From positions 1 through 15,585 of the forward strand of contig CAZIDB010000110.1 in assembly GCA_964537965.1 (NCBI GenBank): a stretch of 15,585 bases of DNA. The letters are read 5' to 3'. Source of the DNA: SURF-24 sp964537965 (GTDB lineage Bacteria; Bacteroidota; Ignavibacteria; Ignavibacteriales; SURF-24). The notes under the pieces are model-generated. The model did not search any database and was not told the origin of the DNA. It was given only the letters and a program-made list of their open reading frames with translations. Positions 7,953 through 14,925 of the stretch are shown here, in pieces; within the stretch, counting starts at the first letter, position 1, and each line of letters opens with the position of its first letter. The position numbers and the translations under genes were made by a program.

Positions 7953-9155
7953 ATGGAATGGTTGATAATAATTTTGTGGCTCTCAATAATTAATGGATCT
8001 TTGGGGGGGCAGTACATTCTTAACTGGATGGGGAACCAGCCAAGGTTTGTTGGTGATAAACAGATTGGTGTTTCACCCGGAGTAATGACATGGTGGAGAG
8101 AATTATCAAAATTACTATGGGCTTTAATAGCAGTTATTATTGAAATAATCCGTGGGAAGAAATTAAAATATTTATGGCCAGGTACACTTTCAATTATAAC
8201 AATACTAATTTGTGCGTTTACAGGTGTAATTGAAAATATAGGTTTCTTTTATTTACCAAGATATTATTCGCCACATGTTTATGCGCCTTATGTAAATATT
8301 TATCTTGCATTTTTACCATTCTTCGGAAAATTTCTTTTTAATGCGCCAATTAGAAAAGAACATTGGATTGGTATTACACTTGTTGTGGTGGGATTATCTA
8401 TTCCGCATATTCCAAGAGTTTTGTTTTCTCAGTCAAATCCGCGTGCGGTTTTAGATTTTTCAGCAATCATTTGGATAATAATTATTAATTGCTGTCTTTG
8501 TTCGCAGCACGTGCTGAATAATAAAACAGTTCAAACCGCAAATGCCGGTGTTGGTCCAAATGCTCTTGTAGTCTGGCGGGAAATCTGGAAAATGATTTTT
8601 ATAAGTATTGCCTTGTTTGTATTTCCAATAATAGGTAATGCTTTCGATGTTAATGTTCCGGAGAGTGTTAAAACAAAAGATATGGAAGTAAGAGTATTAG
8701 GCAAGTTAGATGATACTCAAAAAGATTTTTTGCTTAATCATTATGAAAAGAACGGGGAGCAATATCAGCTAAAGAATGAACTGAATGAAACCGAAAAGGA
8801 AACAGTTAAAAATATCTTTTCATCGGTAAGTTATCACAGGTTCTTTTCATTATTTGAAGGTAACATTTTTCCCAAAAACTGGTGGCCTATACTTTTTGTA
8901 GTGCTTGCCGGTTTAACAGGTTATATCTACAGTTTTGGATTTTTTAAACTTTCAAAATTTGCAGCACATTTCTGGGTACCATATACAAATGCTTACCTTG
9001 CGTTTCTGCCGCTTGTAATGTTTCTCTTTGGTGAACACGTAACCGGTTACCAGGTTGGCGGGGCTGTTGTTGTTACACTTGGTTTGATGATTGGTGTTTC
9101 AGATTATAAGCGAAATAAAGTGACCGAAATAGCTAAGACTGGAAAAACGATTTAG
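7953..9155 (+). CDS. Internally duplicated DMT/EamA-like inner-membrane transporter with a soluble insert
   Basis: A 400-residue membrane protein built from two related halves. Half 1 (about 5-150) and half 2 (about 172-381) share IINGSLGGQYILN versus IINCCLCSQHVLN, WRE at 48-50 versus 208-210, and APYVNIYLAFLP (111-122) versus VPYTNAYLAFLP (342-353), each followed by a final helix ending GLSI or GLMI. This two-fold layout with about five helices per half is that of the drug/metabolite transporter superfamily. Between the second and third segments of half 2 lies a charged, probably soluble insert of about 75 residues (231-306) where half 1 has only a short RGKKLKYLWP-type loop. No substrate can be assigned. 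The gene is alone between divergent promoters and the pstB promoter region. A run of seven Gs (8003-8009) lies in codons 17-19. Confidence 0.7.
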   Translation: MEWLIIILWLSIINGSLGGQYILNWMGNQPRFVGDKQIGVSPGVMTWWRELSKLLWALIAVIIEIIRGKKLKYLWPGTLSIITILICAFTGVIENIGFFYLPRYYSPHVYAPYVNIYLAFLPFFGKFLFNAPIRKEHWIGITLVVVGLSIPHIPRVLFSQSNPRAVLDFSAIIWIIIINCCLCSQHVLNNKTVQTANAGVGPNALVVWREIWKMIFISIALFVFPIIGNAFDVNVPESVKTKDMEVRVLGKLDDTQKDFLLNHYEKNGEQYQLKNELNETEKETVKNIFSSVSYHRFFSLFEGNIFPKNWWPILFVVLAGLTGYIYSFGFFKLSKFAAHFWVPYTNAYLAFLPLVMFLFGEHVTGYQVGGAVVVTLGLMIGVSDYKRNKVTEIAKTGKTI

Positions 9156-9184
9156 AAACTTTTTTATCTGTTTTGTTTTTCCCG

Positions 9185-9212
9185 TTAAGAATTTCTTAAC
9201 AATAACTTAACA
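9185..9212 (+). promoter_or_regulatory. Pho box: three 11-bp-spaced TTAA[CG]A direct repeats upstream of pstB
   Basis: TTAAGA (9185-9190), TTAACA (9196-9201) and TTAACA (9207-9212) recur with exact 11-base periodicity, one repeat per helical turn on the same face. PhoB/PhoP-type response regulators bind 11-bp direct repeats, and the Bacillus PhoP repeat is TTAACA-like. The array ends 21 bases before the -7 box, covering the place where a -33 element would be, as in activator-dependent Pho promoters. Confidence 0.75.
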
Positions 9213-9233
9213 TTCTGTACCGGTTTCTTTTTG

Positions 9234-9241
9234 TAATTTTG
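9234..9241 (+). promoter_or_regulatory. -7 promoter element of the pstB-phoU operon
   Basis: TAATTTTG matches TAnnTTTG. No TTG is found at the expected -33 position (about 9211-9213 reads CAT), which fits dependence on an activator bound to the adjacent repeats. Confidence 0.6.
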
Positions 9242-9281
9242 ATATGTGAAAATCAATTTCCGAATCAAAACTATGGTATAG

Positions 9282-10046
9282 ATGAAGGTAAAAGAAACAA
9301 AGATACAAACACAGAATTTAAATTTATTCTATGGTACCAAACACGCACTAAAAGATATCTCATTAGACATAAGCACGAACAAAGTTACTGCCTTTATCGG
9401 ACCCTCCGGCTGTGGCAAATCTACTTTTTTACGAACGCTGAACAGGATGAATGATTTGATTGAAGGCGTTAAAATTAACGGTAATATTCTTATCGACAAT
9501 TATAATATATACGGGAAGAATATTGACGTAGTCTCTTTACGGAAAAAAGTCGGTATGGTGTTTCAAAAATCTAATCCGTTTCCAAAATCTATTTACGAGA
9601 ATCTTGTTTATGGGCCAAAGATTAATGGAATCAAGAATAAAAAGGTACTGGATGAAATTGTCGAAAAAACTTCTGTTCAGGCTGCAATATGGGATGAAGT
9701 GAAAGACAGGTTAAATGACAGTGCATTAAGTTTGTCGGGAGGGCAGCAGCAAAGGCTTTGCATTGCACGCGCATTAGCAGTTGAGCCGGAAATAATATTA
9801 ATGGATGAACCTGCAAGCGCACTGGATCCTATCTCAACCGCTAAAATTGAAGAGCTTATCTTCGAGCTTAAAAAAAAATATACAATTGTAATTGTAACCC
9901 ATAATATGCAGCAGGCTGCCAGAGTTAGTGATTTAACCGCTTTCTTTTATTTGGGAGAATTGATTGAATATGATAAGACTCTGAAAATGTTTACGAATCC
10001 CGCTAAGAAACAAACTGAAGATTATGTAACCGGAAGATTCGGTTGA
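9282..10046 (+). CDS. pstB: Phosphate ABC transporter ATP-binding protein PstB
   Basis: This 254-residue ATPase energises high-affinity phosphate uptake through PstCA at the cytoplasmic face of the inner membrane and also takes part in Pho signalling. It carries Walker A GPSGCGKST (40-48), Q-loop Gln95 in MVFQKSNPFPKSIYENL, which is characteristic of PstB, ABC signature LSGGQQQ (151-157), Walker B ILMDEP (172-177) with Asp175/Glu176, a D-loop SALDP, and H-loop His207. Length is normal. An in-frame TAG directly precedes the ATG, so no longer form is possible. There is no clear SD. phoU follows 18 bp later. pstS, pstC and pstA are not in the window and must lie elsewhere if the system is complete. 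Confidence 0.95.
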   Translation: MKVKETKIQTQNLNLFYGTKHALKDISLDISTNKVTAFIGPSGCGKSTFLRTLNRMNDLIEGVKINGNILIDNYNIYGKNIDVVSLRKKVGMVFQKSNPFPKSIYENLVYGPKINGIKNKKVLDEIVEKTSVQAAIWDEVKDRLNDSALSLSGGQQQRLCIARALAVEPEIILMDEPASALDPISTAKIEELIFELKKKYTIVIVTHNMQQAARVSDLTAFFYLGELIEYDKTLKMFTNPAKKQTEDYVTGRFG

Positions 10047-10053
10047 GAATTCA

Positions 10054-10060
10054 AAGGAGG
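10054..10060 (+). promoter_or_regulatory. Ribosome binding site of phoU
   Basis: AAGGAGG lies 4 bases before the ATG at 10065, a near-perfect SD in the short pstB-phoU spacer. It supports separate efficient initiation of phoU. Confidence 0.75.
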
Positions 10061-10064
10061 AATA

Positions 10065-10781
10065 ATGGAAAGACATTTTGAGCAGCAGCTTGAAAAGCTT
10101 AAAACAAGAGTAATAAAAATGTGCAGTCTTGTTGATGAACAGGTTGAACTTTCAATAAGAGCAATAAGCGAACCTAATATTGAACTTGCACAGCTTGTAA
10201 TTGAAAGAGATGAAAAAGTTGATAAGTATGATCTTAAGATAGATAAGATTTGCCAGAAACTTCTTGCAATTACACAACCTGTTGCTACTGATTTAAGATT
10301 AATCATGTCCTCTCTCCTTATTAATAATAATCTTGAACGGATGGGAGATATTGCTGTAAATATCGCCTCGCAGGCTGAATATTTTAAAGAGAAACCTGAA
10401 TTTATGAGTGAAATTAAGTTTGAAGAAGCTGCTAAAATGGTTATGAATATGGTTCGCTCCTCAATCGATTCCTTTGTAGATAAAAATGCGGTTATTGCAA
10501 AAAACGTTCTTAATATGGATGACCAGGTTGACTACCTTGTAAGTGAAAATTGTAAAAGCTTAATTGAAATAATGAAGCGAGATAAAAACTCAATTGATCA
10601 GGCTATAAGACTTTACACAATAATGCATCAACTTGAAAGACTTGGTGATCATTCAACGAATATTTCCGAATATGTTTACTTTATTGTTGAAGCCCAGATT
10701 ATAAAACACAGGTATGAAGAGATTCTCTGGAAAAAAGAAGAGGAAGATTTAAATGATTTAGACTCAGGCGAACAAATTTAA
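10065..10781 (+). CDS. phoU: Phosphate signalling/regulatory protein PhoU
   Basis: A 238-residue all-helical cytoplasmic protein with two PhoU repeats. Each repeat has the metal-binding ExxxD(xxxN) motif: ERMGDIAVN with Glu91, Asp95 and Asn99, and ERLGDHSTN with Glu191, Asp195 and Asn199. PhoU links the Pst transporter to the PhoR-type sensor kinase and restrains Pho regulon expression and phosphate influx when phosphate is plentiful. It is the second gene of the Pho-box-controlled operon. Its last 18 bases overlap the end of the TetR gene on the other strand. No terminator hairpin is seen after the stop. Confidence 0.95.
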   Translation: MERHFEQQLEKLKTRVIKMCSLVDEQVELSIRAISEPNIELAQLVIERDEKVDKYDLKIDKICQKLLAITQPVATDLRLIMSSLLINNNLERMGDIAVNIASQAEYFKEKPEFMSEIKFEEAAKMVMNMVRSSIDSFVDKNAVIAKNVLNMDDQVDYLVSENCKSLIEIMKRDKNSIDQAIRLYTIMHQLERLGDHSTNISEYVYFIVEAQIIKHRYEEILWKKEEEDLNDLDSGEQI

Positions 10782-11318
10782 AGGATATGTAGAATCTTCG
10801 GTTAACTGATGACCGGGGTAAACCTGTTTAACTTTATTTAAATAAGGCAAAAGCCAGCTTAACTGAACCGATACTATTATTTTTTGCAGGTGATTTTTTT
10901 CGGAATCAATAGAGAACATTGGCTGAACAAGTTTACTTTCTTCGGAAATTAGCTTGTTGAAAAAGAATATTTCCTTTTCATATGCGGCATCTTTAATAAT
11001 CTGGGAGATTAGCTCAAATAAAATAGGGTACTTTTCATCAACAGTTTCTTTTAATTTTAGATAAGAAAGCTTCTTTTTTATTAAATCTGTTTCTTCATCC
11101 TCAATCATAGCTTTTAGTTCAGTCTTATATCTCTCAATCTCTAATTTTGTCACTTCATAAAAAATCTCTTCTTTGGATTTGAAATAATGGTAGAGAGTCG
11201 CTTTTCCCATTCTTAAATCCCTGGCAATTTCCTCCATAGTTGTTTTAACAAGGCCGTGCCTCGAAAATCTTTTTTGGGCGGTTTTTATTATTTGACCTTT
11301 TTTAGGATTATTTTTCAT
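10764..11318 (-). CDS. TetR/AcrR-family transcriptional regulator
   Basis: A 184-residue regulator. The N-terminal DNA-binding domain (about 8-55) has the classic layout IIKTAQKRFSRHGLVKTTMEEIA followed by the recognition-helix segment MGKATLYHYFKSKEEIFYEV. The rest is a helical ligand-binding/dimer domain with no recognisable ligand signature. It is transcribed away from the PpiD-like gene with 129 bp between the two starts, so it may control itself and that gene, but no clear palindromic operator is visible. Its 3' end overlaps phoU by 18 bp tail to tail. No SD is evident before the ATG at 11318. Confidence 0.9.
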   Translation of the reverse strand: MKNNPKKGQIIKTAQKRFSRHGLVKTTMEEIARDLRMGKATLYHYFKSKEEIFYEVTKLEIERYKTELKAMIEDEETDLIKKKLSYLKLKETVDEKYPILFELISQIIKDAAYEKEIFFFNKLISEESKLVQPMFSIDSEKNHLQKIIVSVQLSWLLPYLNKVKQVYPGHQLTEDSTYPLNLFA

Positions 11319-11339
11319 AATTGAGTTTTATGTTGGTAA

Positions 11340-11347
11340 CAAAGATA
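11340..11347 (-). promoter_or_regulatory. Candidate -7 element of the TetR gene
   Basis: The minus strand reads TATCTTTG, about 21 bases before the TetR ATG. A second overlapping-phase match, TAATTTTG, lies at 11355-11348. Neither has a clear TTG at -33, so the exact promoter is uncertain. Confidence 0.35.
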
Positions 11348-11371
11348 CAAAATTAAAGAATGAAATAGTTA

Positions 11372-11402
11372 TTGCTTTTAAGGCTCTGTGTGCCTAAATT
11401 TG
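11372..11402 (+). promoter_or_regulatory. Bacteroidota-type promoter of the PpiD-like gene
   Basis: TTG at 11372-11374 and TAAATTTG at 11395-11402 are 20 bases apart, a full match to the -33/-7 pattern. An AGGAGG SD follows at 11430-11435, 12 bases before the ATG at 11448. Confidence 0.6.
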
Positions 11403-11447
11403 CAAGTCTTTTTTTAACATGGAATTCACAGGAGGCAAGTTAATATT

Positions 11448-13538
11448 ATGGCTATGATGGCTAAAATGAGAAATTTAGCTCCCGCTTTTATAATAGCCGT
11501 TGGTGGAATTTTTGTCCTTTTTATGGTTATTTCCGACTCGCGCGTATTACAAATTTTTGGGCAACGATCCAACGATGTTGGTTCTGTTAATGGTAATCCA
11601 ATTTCATATCAGCAATTTTCCGCACTGGTTGAACAGGCAAGACAACGTCAGAAAGAACAGACCGGTAAAGATATTGAAGAAGAGAGTATGGATGCTTTTA
11701 ATGATCAGGTCTGGGATGCGCTTGTAACACAAGAGTTGATTAAGGAGCAAATTGAGAAATTCGATATTAAAGTTACAAACCAGGAAATAAATGATATTAT
11801 TTTCGGTGCTAATCCACCCGACTTTCTAAAACGACAGTTTGTTGATTCGTTGGGAAGGTTCAACCGTCAGTTATATGAATCTACTTTACAGCAGCAAAAG
11901 AAAGAAGTTTTACTTGCTATAGAAGAACAGGTTCGTCAAACCCGTTTGCAGGAAAAACTTCAGAATTATCTTTTTGGTAGTATAGCCGTTTCTGATGGCG
12001 AAGTTAAAAGAAGATTTGTTGATCAGAATACAAGAATGAATGTAAATTATGTTTTAATCGATGCTAACGCTGTTCCCGATAAAGATGTTAATGTTACAAA
12101 TGAAGATATAAGAAAATATTATGATGATAACCTTGAGGATTATAAAGTTGAAGCTCAGAGAAAACTTAAATATGTCCTTTTCTCAAAAGCTCCAAACAGA
12201 GATGATTCAGCAAGTATAAGAAATAACCTTATCGCTGTTTTAAGTAAAGCCAAGGATGATACAGCCTCATTTAAAACTTATATTGATATCTATTCTGAAC
12301 AACCTTATAAGAAGGACACTATAAAGCAAACAGAATTACCTGTTGAGGCAATTAATGCATTTGTAAATGCAGCTCCGGGTGCTTTGGTTGGTCCTTATGC
12401 AAACTTTGAAGGTTATGTTGTTTATAAAGTCTATGGCAAAGTACCGTCCAAAGAAACTTCTGTCAGAGCATCACACATTCTTATTCCTTTAGGTTCTGAT
12501 GAAACCAAAGCTTTAGCTGACGCAAACAGCATTTATGATCAATTAAAAAATGGCGCCGATTTTGCAAAACTTGCAAGGGAAAATTCAACTGATCATAACA
12601 GTGCTAAACAAGGCGGAGATGTAGGCTGGTTTGGTAAAGGAAGAATGGTTAAGGAATTTGAAGATGCATGCTTCAACGGAACCATCGGAGTTGTTCAAAA
12701 ACCTGTTAAAACAAATTATGGATACCATATAATTAAAGTCACGGGTAAATCAAGCAATGATTATGTTGTTGAAAAGTTAGTTAACAAAATTAAAGCCTCA
12801 GGTACTACTATTGAAAATGCCCATACTGCCGCAAGTGATTTTTTGTATCTTGCCGATAAAGGCGATTTTGAAAATGAAGCTAAAGTGCAAAATCTTAAAG
12901 TTCAGGAAACACCATTGTTTGCAAAAGATGCAAGTTATATCCCTGGAATTGGCAGCAACAAAAATCTTGTTGACTGGGCGTTTGATTCAGACTTAAATGA
13001 TCTTAGCGAAGTTTATAAAGTAGCTGGCGGTTATATTGTTGCCTACGTTGCAGAAGTTGTTAAAGAAGGCGTAAAGAAATTTGAAGATGTTGAGAAAACA
13101 ATTAAACCTCTGGCAACACGGGAAAAGAAATTTGCAATTGCAAAAGGAATTGCAGATAAAGTTTATTCTCAGTTAAAGAACGGTTCTTTACAGATGGAGA
13201 ACGCATCTTCAGTTAATCCGGTTGTAAGATTTGATACTACCGGTAATTTCACACCTATGCAAACTCCACCAAACATTGGCAGAGATTATGTCTTTGCTGA
13301 TAAAGCAATGAAACAGGGACTAAATAAAATTTCCGAACCATTCAAAGGTCAAAGAGGTTATTTTATTATTAAAGTAGTTAAGCGAAATGATTTTGATAAC
13401 TCGGCTTTCTCAATCCAGAAGAATTCATTGAGAAGTTCAATGCTACAGGAAAAGAAATCCTATTTCTTTAACCAGTGGTTAATGCAGGTTAAAAAAGACG
13501 CTGATATTGAAGATAACAGGAGACTGTTCTACAGATAA
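11448..13538 (+). CDS. Membrane-anchored periplasmic peptidyl-prolyl isomerase (SurA/PpiD type, parvulin domain)
   Basis: A 696-residue envelope chaperone expected to help exported and outer-membrane proteins fold. One N-terminal transmembrane anchor lies at about 11-29 (APAFIIAVGGIFVLFMVIS) with the bulk in the periplasm. A SurA-type N-terminal helical region follows (about 43-190, including GSVNGNPISYQQF). One parvulin (PpiC) domain spans about 338-433, with RASHILIPLG at its start, GGDVGWFGKGRMVKEFEDA (389-407) and YGYHIIKV at its end. The C-terminal part has a second YFIIKVV strand-like segment but no second clear parvulin motif set. Architecture is that of PpiD: one anchor, one PpiC domain, long helical flanks. 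It forms a single-gene unit with its own promoter and terminator. Confidence 0.9.
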   Translation: MAMMAKMRNLAPAFIIAVGGIFVLFMVISDSRVLQIFGQRSNDVGSVNGNPISYQQFSALVEQARQRQKEQTGKDIEEESMDAFNDQVWDALVTQELIKEQIEKFDIKVTNQEINDIIFGANPPDFLKRQFVDSLGRFNRQLYESTLQQQKKEVLLAIEEQVRQTRLQEKLQNYLFGSIAVSDGEVKRRFVDQNTRMNVNYVLIDANAVPDKDVNVTNEDIRKYYDDNLEDYKVEAQRKLKYVLFSKAPNRDDSASIRNNLIAVLSKAKDDTASFKTYIDIYSEQPYKKDTIKQTELPVEAINAFVNAAPGALVGPYANFEGYVVYKVYGKVPSKETSVRASHILIPLGSDETKALADANSIYDQLKNGADFAKLARENSTDHNSAKQGGDVGWFGKGRMVKEFEDACFNGTIGVVQKPVKTNYGYHIIKVTGKSSNDYVVEKLVNKIKASGTTIENAHTAASDFLYLADKGDFENEAKVQNLKVQETPLFAKDASYIPGIGSNKNLVDWAFDSDLNDLSEVYKVAGGYIVAYVAEVVKEGVKKFEDVEKTIKPLATREKKFAIAKGIADKVYSQLKNGSLQMENASSVNPVVRFDTTGNFTPMQTPPNIGRDYVFADKAMKQGLNKISEPFKGQRGYFIIKVVKRNDFDNSAFSIQKNSLRSSMLQEKKSYFFNQWLMQVKKDADIEDNRRLFYR

Positions 13539-13557
13539 GTTTAATGAATCTTATTCA

Positions 13558-13590
13558 AGCCGTGGCATTTAACCACGGCTTTTTTATTTT
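13558..13590 (+). terminator. Rho-independent terminator after the PpiD-like gene
   Basis: An 8-bp perfect stem AGCCGTGG/CCACGGCT (13558-13565 and 13573-13580) with a 7-base loop is followed by TTTTTATTTT. It starts 19 bases after the stop codon. Confidence 0.9.
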
Positions 13591-13649
13591 AAACTTTTGA
13601 ACTTATTCTCTGAATGAAGTATTTTTAAGTTAAAACTTGTAACGGTCTG

Positions 13650-14363
13650 ATGAAGCAAATAACGGTAATATTATTATTCCTGGCACTAAGTATTAACCAG
13701 TTATTTCCCCAATATGGGGGAAAAAGGTTTCTTGTTAATTTTAATGCCAATTATACTACCACGGCAAAAATATATTTAAACCCGTATTCAACTGATATCG
13801 ACGTTAAAAACAGATCACTTGGTGTTGAGGATATTTATAGCCCATCAATTGATATCCGGTACCGGTTCACGGACGAAATCATCTTTGGATTAAATTCAGA
13901 ATATATGAAATCCTCTGTTGATGCAGATATAGCCGCTATTGGGCCAAACGGAACAGTTTTAGTCCCTGTTAAAGAAGGTTATAATTTAATTCCTGTTGAA
14001 TTCACAATATTCTATCTCCTTCCTTTTTCAACTGAATATTTTAAATTCCAGATGGGTGGGGGAGCAGGATATTATTATGGTAGCAGGTTCAAGGAATTTG
14101 GAGACGCATCCGTTAGTACTGTAAGCAGGGATTTTGCATTTGGAATTCATGTTATTACAAGTTGTGATTTTTTAATAAATGATTTCCTCTCTGTTAGAGG
14201 AGAAATGAAATTCCGTGACCCGGAATTTGAGTTGCGAAGTATGTATGAGAATACAAAGGTTAACAATAAAGGAGTTGAGTTGAGAATTCCGAAAAAAGAA
14301 TTTGATTCCAAAGTGAATGTTGACGGAATAACATTTACATTTGGGGTAGGTATTTCATTTTAA
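13650..14363 (+). CDS. Putative outer-membrane beta-barrel protein, function unknown
   Basis: A 237-residue exported protein. The signal peptide (about 1-20, MKQITVILLFLALSINQLFP) ends near QYGG. The mature part alternates hydrophobic and polar residues in strand-like stretches (RFLVNFNANYTT, SIDIRYRFTDEIIFGLNSEY, FKFQMGGGAGYYYG, FLSVRGEMKFRDPEF) and ends in GITFTFGVGISF, a C-terminal aromatic as in barrels recognised by the BAM machinery. The size suggests about eight strands, as in OmpA/OmpX-like barrels. No catalytic motif is seen. It lies 13 bp before aroK, so it may be co-transcribed, though the relation is probably incidental. I did not find a good promoter match upstream. Confidence 0.7.
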   Translation: MKQITVILLFLALSINQLFPQYGGKRFLVNFNANYTTTAKIYLNPYSTDIDVKNRSLGVEDIYSPSIDIRYRFTDEIIFGLNSEYMKSSVDADIAAIGPNGTVLVPVKEGYNLIPVEFTIFYLLPFSTEYFKFQMGGGAGYYYGSRFKEFGDASVSTVSRDFAFGIHVITSCDFLINDFLSVRGEMKFRDPEFELRSMYENTKVNNKGVELRIPKKEFDSKVNVDGITFTFGVGISF

Positions 14364-14376
14364 TAATATTCCCGCG

Positions 14377-14925
14377 ATGACAACAAAAATAATTTACTTG
14401 AATGGTTTTATGGCCTCCGGCAAAAGTACAATTGGACCAATATTAGCAAATACACTTGGATGGGATTTTTACGATCTTGATAAAGTAATTGAACACGAAC
14501 ATGGAAAATCTGTCTCAAATATATTTGAAGAGAAAGGTGAAAAATATTTCAGGGATAAAGAAACCGAGATGCTCTGTAAATTGTCTCAGAAATTAAGAAG
14601 TGTTATATCGTTAGGCGGTGGTACGGCATCAAGCAATAATAATCTTGATGTAATGAAGAAGACCGGAAAAATAATTTATTTAAAAGCCTCTCCTGAAGCA
14701 CTGTTCCAAAGGTTACGTTTTAAAAATGACAGGCCGTTACTTAACCCGGATTCCGAAGATGAAGCAGGGGCTAAACTGAAACTAAGGATTGAAGAACTTC
14801 TTAATAAGAGAGCACCGTTTTACGAACAGGCAGATATCATAATCGATACTGATCAATATCCGCTTGGTAAAACAGTAGATTTAATTGCGAAACAAATCAT
14901 AAAGAGAATAAATGAAGAAAATTGA
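14377..14925 (+). CDS. aroK: Shikimate kinase
   Basis: A 182-residue cytoplasmic enzyme that phosphorylates shikimate to shikimate 3-phosphate with ATP in the aromatic amino-acid (chorismate) pathway. It has Walker A GFMASGKST (10-18), where GFMGSGKST is most common, the DLD motif at 33-35 for magnesium/shikimate, YFRDKE with substrate-binding Arg59, SLGGG (78-82), the lid segment NDRPLL with Arg119, and NKRAPFYEQAD with Arg145. Length is typical. The next gene, aroB, overlaps its end by 14 bp, which indicates translational coupling. Confidence 0.95.
   Translation: MTTKIIYLNGFMASGKSTIGPILANTLGWDFYDLDKVIEHEHGKSVSNIFEEKGEKYFRDKETEMLCKLSQKLRSVISLGGGTASSNNNLDVMKKTGKIIYLKASPEALFQRLRFKNDRPLLNPDSEDEAGAKLKLRIEELLNKRAPFYEQADIIIDTDQYPLGKTVDLIAKQIIKRINEEN

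Noticed and set aside
9156..9184. Possible terminator after the DMT-like gene
   Set aside because: The stretch is T-rich but has no stem-loop.
9239..9454. A 71-codon frame overlapping the start of pstB
   Set aside because: It is the wrong frame of pstB. The pstB frame carries Walker A and all other ABC motifs.
9870..9878. Nine-A tract inside pstB as a phase-variation site
   Set aside because: It encodes an ordinary Lys-Lys-Lys in an AT-rich gene, and A tracts of this length are expected by chance at this base composition.
10022..10306. Minus-strand 94-codon frame opposite phoU
   Set aside because: It is antisense to the well-conserved PhoU N-terminal repeat, and its Ser/Leu-rich composition is typical of a shadow frame.
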